A DNA stretch of 7,304 nucleotides from an uncultured Selenomonas sp. (GTDB lineage Bacteria; Bacillota; Negativicutes; Selenomonadales; Selenomonadaceae), in NCBI GenBank assembly GCA_937981305.1, contig CALJPB010000202.1, positions 1 to 7,304 on the forward strand, given 5' to 3'. The notes under the pieces are model-generated. The model saw only the letters and a list, made by a program, of their open reading frames with translations, made no database searches and was not told the origin of the DNA. Shown one piece after another: positions 6,033 through 7,304 of the stretch; position 1 is the stretch's first letter; each line of letters starts with the position of its first letter. Position numbers and translations under genes: made by a program.

Positions 6033-6226
6033 TCTCTGCATATCTTGACCGCTTTGAAGGAAAATATGCTGTGCTTCTGCTCGGCGATGCGATGGAAAAG
6101 GTGAACTTCCCGAAAAATTTTCTTCCTGCGGATGTTTCCGAGGGGGACTATCTGACGATCTCCATGGAGCGCGACGCAGCAGCCACGGAGGCTGCCGAGG
6201 CGGAGGCTCTGGAATTGTTGAAGTAA
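6029..6226 (+). CDS. DUF3006 family small protein
   Basis: A 65-residue protein matching the DUF3006 pattern: an N-terminal YLDRFEGKYAVLLL, then VNFPKNFLPADVSEGDYLTI, the expected small beta-rich domain, and an Ala/Glu-rich tail. There is no signal peptide or membrane segment, so it is probably cytoplasmic. The start ATG at 6029 overlaps the TGA of the lipoprotein gene (ATGA), and the GGGGGGAG at 6015-6022 serves as its ribosome-binding site, so translation is probably coupled. DUF3006 genes often sit next to ComEC-like MBL hydrolase genes in Firmicutes, as here. Function is unknown. Confidence 0.85.
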   Translation: MISAYLDRFEGKYAVLLLGDAMEKVNFPKNFLPADVSEGDYLTISMERDAAATEAAEAEALELLK

Positions 6227-6242
6227 GGAAGCGGAGGTGTTA

Positions 6243-7304
6243 TTGGTATTGATGCGGTCAAACCAACATCGGTGGACAAGGACGCTGCTCGCTGTGGCAG
6301 CGCTTTTTGTCTGTTTTTGCACGCTTTTTATGAGCGGTAGGGGCGAGGCAAAGGGCAAGACGTTCCGGCTCCTGAGCATGGAAAGTCATGCGGTGGAGAT
6401 TGACGGCCGTGCCGCCGTCCGCATTCAGATCGGTGTGAACCGTGCAGGGGTATCCGATGCACTCGCTGCGCAGACACAAGAGGGGAATGTGCTGAGCCTC
6501 GCACTTGAAAATGTGAAACTTGATAAAAAGTTCCCGCAGACATATACGCCGCGCGGAGAGATTGCGACATCCATCTCCGTGATGCCGGAGGGGGAACGCG
6601 GTGGAGTACTCCGCATTGCAGCAGCATCAGATCTGACATACGAGGATGCCTATCGTGTCTATACGATGCCTGCCGAGGTACACGGCAAGGTGAAGGAGTA
6701 TCTCGTCATTGACATGATCGCACCACGCTCGAAGCCAAGTCCCGCACGCGGGCATACGGTAGTCATTGACCCGGGACATGGGGGCAGCGATTCGGGGGCG
6801 ATCGGATATACCGGTGTGCCTGAGAAGGCAGTTGCCCTTGCGGTGTCGAAACGCACGGAGGAGTTGCTGCGTGCGGCGGGCGCACACGTCATCATGACGC
6901 GGACGGAGGATACCGACGTTTCTTATGCAGGCAATACGTCCTCGGGAGAATTGCAGGCACGCGTCGACGTGAGTCTCGCGCATCCCGAGGCGGAGCTTTT
7001 TCTATCGGTGCATTGCAACTCGTTTACAAATCCCGATGCGCACGGCATGGAGACGTACTACTATCCCAAGACAGATGCGGATGAACATTTTGCGACGCTC
7101 CTCAACGAGGAACTTGCGGCGGCGGGCAGTCTCTACAATCGTGGGGTCAAATACGCGAAATTCTATCTCCTGCGGCACACCGAAATCCCCGCCTCCCTCG
7201 TGGAGCTCGGCTTTCTCTCAAATCCGCACGAGGAGGAACTGTTGGCGAACGGCGTTTATCAGGAGAAGCTGGCACAGGCGCTTGTCCGTGCGATTGAACG
7301 TTAT
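6243..7304 (+). CDS. N-acetylmuramoyl-L-alanine amidase (AMIN + Amidase_3), 3' end outside window
   Basis: Exported zinc amidase that cuts the bond between N-acetylmuramic acid and L-alanine in peptidoglycan, as in daughter-cell separation. From the TTG at 6243 there are 354 visible residues; GGAGG ends 5 bases upstream. The in-frame ATG at 6252 is the alternative start but lies 14 bases from the same site. Residues 12-37 form a signal peptide or anchor (hydrophobic, ending SGRGEA). An AMIN-like domain (about 40-160) ends in EYLVIDMIAP and would direct it to the wall. The Amidase_3 domain has zinc ligands in DPGHGGSDSG (His179), PEKAVAL (Glu194) and LSVHCNS (His257), and catalytic Glu321 in LVELGFLSNP. 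The last visible residues, ALVRAIERY, correspond to the usual end of the catalytic domain, so little is probably missing. It follows the DUF3006 gene by 16 bases. Confidence 0.92.
   Translation, partial: MVLMRSNQHRWTRTLLAVAALFVCFCTLFMSGRGEAKGKTFRLLSMESHAVEIDGRAAVRIQIGVNRAGVSDALAAQTQEGNVLSLALENVKLDKKFPQTYTPRGEIATSISVMPEGERGGVLRIAAASDLTYEDAYRVYTMPAEVHGKVKEYLVIDMIAPRSKPSPARGHTVVIDPGHGGSDSGAIGYTGVPEKAVALAVSKRTEELLRAAGAHVIMTRTEDTDVSYAGNTSSGELQARVDVSLAHPEAELFLSVHCNSFTNPDAHGMETYYYPKTDADEHFATLLNEELAAAGSLYNRGVKYAKFYLLRHTEIPASLVELGFLSNPHEEELLANGVYQEKLAQALVRAIERY

Noticed and set aside
3729..6041. A very long open frame (770 codons) on the - strand, antisense to the permease and MBL genes
   Set aside because: Its translation is rich in Arg, His, Asp, Glu and Cys with no recognisable domain, and it mirrors well-supported + strand genes. 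It is a by-product of high-GC codon bias.

Overview
The window holds two regions on either side of a tRNA gene. The high-GC genes on the right (AzgA-type purine permease, ComEC-like metallo-hydrolase lipoprotein, DUF3006 protein, AMIN/Amidase_3 cell-wall amidase) most resemble those of Negativicutes of the Selenomonas type. That placement rests on recognising protein style, not on a search. Nothing here looks like a phage, an insertion sequence or a CRISPR array, and I see no clearly undescribed system.

Positions 1-3502 are a trehalose utilisation locus. treB (PTS transporter) and treC (trehalose-6-phosphate hydrolase, cut by the left edge) are read leftward. treR (GntR/UTRA repressor) is read rightward from a shared 199-base control region. 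That region carries three copies of a CTTGTCTATACAAG-type operator: two on the treB side and one over the predicted treR start site. treB is broken by two in-frame stop codons (TAG at codon 161, TGA at codon 255), although the frame is otherwise kept over all 558 codons. Its C-terminal IIA domain is reduced to about 65 residues. treC and treR look intact where visible, so the system appears able to sense and hydrolyse trehalose-6-phosphate but to have a damaged importer, unless the stops are sequencing errors or are read through. A strong hairpin lies between treB and treC.

Positions 3503-3750 hold a promoter, a tRNA-Ser(GCU) with encoded CCA, and a short Rho-independent terminator that ends immediately before the ribosome-binding site of the next gene.

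Positions 3751-7304 are a tight rightward gene run: purine permease, MBL-fold lipoprotein, DUF3006 protein (ATGA overlap) and N-acetylmuramoyl-L-alanine amidase (cut by the right edge). I see no separate promoter for this run, so it may depend on read-through from the tRNA promoter. A surface nuclease-like enzyme next to a purine-base importer suggests nucleobase scavenging, but this is inference only.
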